Shown: positions 62,625 to 64,000 of the stretch, one piece after another
Position numbering within the stretch: the stretch's first letter is position 1
How the letters are laid out: the number at the start of each line of letters is the position of its first letter
Assembly: GCA_001899315.1 (NCBI GenBank)
Contig: MOYA01000002.1
Span: 690,013-754,012, forward strand
Length of the DNA stretch: 64,000 nt
DNA from: Candidatus Obscuribacter phosphatis
GTDB taxonomy: Bacteria; Cyanobacteriota; Vampirovibrionia; Obscuribacterales; Obscuribacteraceae
Reading direction: 5' to 3'
Position numbers and translations under genes: made by a program
The notes under the pieces: model-generated
Seen by the model: the letters and a program-made list of their open reading frames with translations, nothing else
What the model was told of the DNA's origin: nothing
Database searches by the model: none

Positions 62625-64000
62625 ATGCAAAGTCAAAGGCGCACATTCAGAAATACACTTTCGGTGATGATCACCTTATCACTGGCTTTCCCTCTGTTAG
62701 ATGCCTCGGCCGCTGCCAAAAGAGAAAGCGCAACCCAGCCGAAAGATGCCCTGCAAAAGTCTGTCGAGGGAGATTCTTCATCTAATGCTAAGCCCGAGAC
62801 CTCGGCAAAGAGCAAAGTTAAGAGCCAAGCGAAGAACCAAACAAAGAGATTATCTGGACAATCTGCCAACCAATATGTGGATAATCTGACGGTCAAGACT
62901 ATGAACGCCGGAGATTGGAATGCCACCGCCGCAAGGCTAGAAAGTTTGCTGGCGCAGCAAAAGATAGGAACACTCGTTACTTTATCTTCGACGGCGCGCA
63001 TTAAGCGCAGTTATCTGCAAGCCTGGTTGGCTTTTGCTTATATGTATGTCGGCAAAGCCGATAAGACTGCCGCTGTTTTGAAAACTGTAGAAGGCGAAGA
63101 TGAAGGCGCCTCAAAAGTGGTGGCAAATTCAAAAGATGATAACGACCAAGTAAGGCTCGCGCTTTGCGAGAACGTGGTCAGGGCGATGAATGAAATTGCC
63201 GAAGGTCATTTTGATAAGGCTCTCGCCTTTATGCAGTCTTTGCCGGCAGATTCGCCGGTCTTGAGCTCAGACACACTATATAACTACACCCTCGCTTGCA
63301 TAGCTGGCAAGAAAGGGCAAGCCGATAAAGCCTGTGAGCTTAGTCGAAGAGCCTATGAAGGCGATAAGCGCTTTGCCTGGGCCCTGCGCACCATCGCTTT
63401 TCTGCAGCAGAAATGGTTGAAGAATAACCAGGCCGCCGAAGACGTCTTGGTGGAAACTCTCAAGGCAGAGCCCCAGTTTACCGAGGCTCGCGATATGCTT
63501 ATCGATGTGAAGCTTGCCCGCAACGACTTTGACGGTGCTCTTGATACTGCCCTGTCCGGCATCAAGCTGAGCCCCAAAAGTGCCTCTGCACACTTCCGCC
63601 TGGCTCAGATTTATATTCAGCAGTGGCGTTTGCGCGAAGCCCTAGACCAACTGGACAAGGCAATTGCCCTTGAGCAGACTGCTAAGTATTATCGCAATCG
63701 TTCTACTGTTAAACGTTTGCGTGGCGATGTTGCCGGTGCCTTATCTGATCAGACCAAAGCAGTAGAACTCTCCAAAGAAAAGAGTTTCGAGCTGGCTGAA
63801 CTGGCAAACTTGAATGTCACTGCTGGTAATACCAATAAAGCTATCGATAATTTGAAAGAGGCTCTTGCCGGCGACCCCGAAAACGCCCCGGTTAGAGAGA
63901 AGCTCTATAAGCTATTGGTGAGCGAAAAGCGCTATACAGATTTAGCCGAAGAGTACAAAGATCAGATTACTCGGCACCCTAAAACGGCAGCTCTGCACCT
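62625..64000 (+). CDS. Exported TPR-repeat protein, partial (runs off window)
   Basis: An open frame of 458 codons from the ATG at 62625 to the window end, with no stop. The N-terminus is a signal peptide (SVMITLSLAFPLLDASAAAK), then a Lys/Ser/Gln-rich linker. From about residue 90 onward TPR-type helical pairs run to the edge, for example SASAHFRLAQIYIQQWRLRE, YRNRSTVKRLRGDVAGALSD and AELANLNVTAGNTNKAIDNL. It follows mutS by 71 bases. Probably a periplasmic or surface scaffold like the other TPR proteins here. Confidence 0.85.
   Translation, partial: MQSQRRTFRNTLSVMITLSLAFPLLDASAAAKRESATQPKDALQKSVEGDSSSNAKPETSAKSKVKSQAKNQTKRLSGQSANQYVDNLTVKTMNAGDWNATAARLESLLAQQKIGTLVTLSSTARIKRSYLQAWLAFAYMYVGKADKTAAVLKTVEGEDEGASKVVANSKDDNDQVRLALCENVVRAMNEIAEGHFDKALAFMQSLPADSPVLSSDTLYNYTLACIAGKKGQADKACELSRRAYEGDKRFAWALRTIAFLQQKWLKNNQAAEDVLVETLKAEPQFTEARDMLIDVKLARNDFDGALDTALSGIKLSPKSASAHFRLAQIYIQQWRLREALDQLDKAIALEQTAKYYRNRSTVKRLRGDVAGALSDQTKAVELSKEKSFELAELANLNVTAGNTNKAIDNLKEALAGDPENAPVREKLYKLLVSEKRYTDLAEEYKDQITRHPKTAALH

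Overview
The window looks like chromosome from a Gram-negative, non-photosynthetic bacterium related to the Cyanobacteriota, most plausibly Melainabacteria/Vampirovibrionia (Obscuribacterales-like). This placement is an inference from gene content, not from a marker-gene tree. The supporting content is an MGDG-synthase-like GT28 enzyme, an SLH-domain surface protein, lipoproteins together with Lnt, many TPR, WG, WD40 and SLH proteins, a Roadblock/LC7 protein, giant multidomain proteins, and frequent TTG and GTG starts preceded by good Shine-Dalgarno sites. There are two tRNA genes, one transposase remnant, and no CRISPR array or prophage.

Layout. 0-5 kb: truncated IS1595-like transposase, an unknown exported protein, and two overlapping polytopic GT39-like glycosyltransferase genes. 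5-16 kb: large TPR protein, putrescine-type aminotransferase with a basic tail and a coupled 72-residue protein, tRNA-Val(CAC), histidine ammonia-lyase, a Gly/Ser-rich exported repeat protein, an atypical SDR, a small unknown protein and an exported SRPBCC protein. 16-20.6 kb: Lnt, RecA, a Crp/Fnr regulator and a GyrI-like protein. 20.7-35.2 kb: a same-strand, largely overlapping gene cluster opened by a 2882-residue protein (LysM, GDKPQ repeats, annexin repeats, YD-like repeats, calpain-like peptidase). It continues with two small unknown genes, a protein-kinase-fold gene, pyrC, a TPR lipoprotein and a WD40-like protein. 35.2-42 kb: tRNA-Arg(CCG) and an addB-addA helicase-nuclease pair. 42-50.2 kb: WG-repeat lipoprotein, rhomboid-TPR fusion, an AlgI-like MBOAT plus SGNH acylation pair, an ATP-grasp enzyme and an archaeal-type AspRS. 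50.2-64 kb: lipase-like lipoprotein, MGDG-synthase-like glycosyltransferase, alpha/beta hydrolase, TPR protein, YqeG phosphatase, UppS, SLH protein, Roadblock protein, an exported protein, MutS, and a TPR gene cut by the window end.

Two observations stand out. First, the archaeal-type aspS is preceded by what looks like a complete ribosome-mediated attenuator: a promoter, a 25-codon leader peptide with the Asn/Asp-rich core NHNDNDD, a possible antiterminator pairing, and a strong terminator directly before the aspS ribosome-binding site. Interleaved Asn and Asp codons would make sense if this enzyme charges both tRNA-Asp and tRNA-Asn. Second, the 2882-residue protein combines annexin-type repeats with a calpain-like Cys/His/Asn peptidase in one bacterial polypeptide, followed by two translationally coupled small genes of unknown function and a kinase-fold gene.
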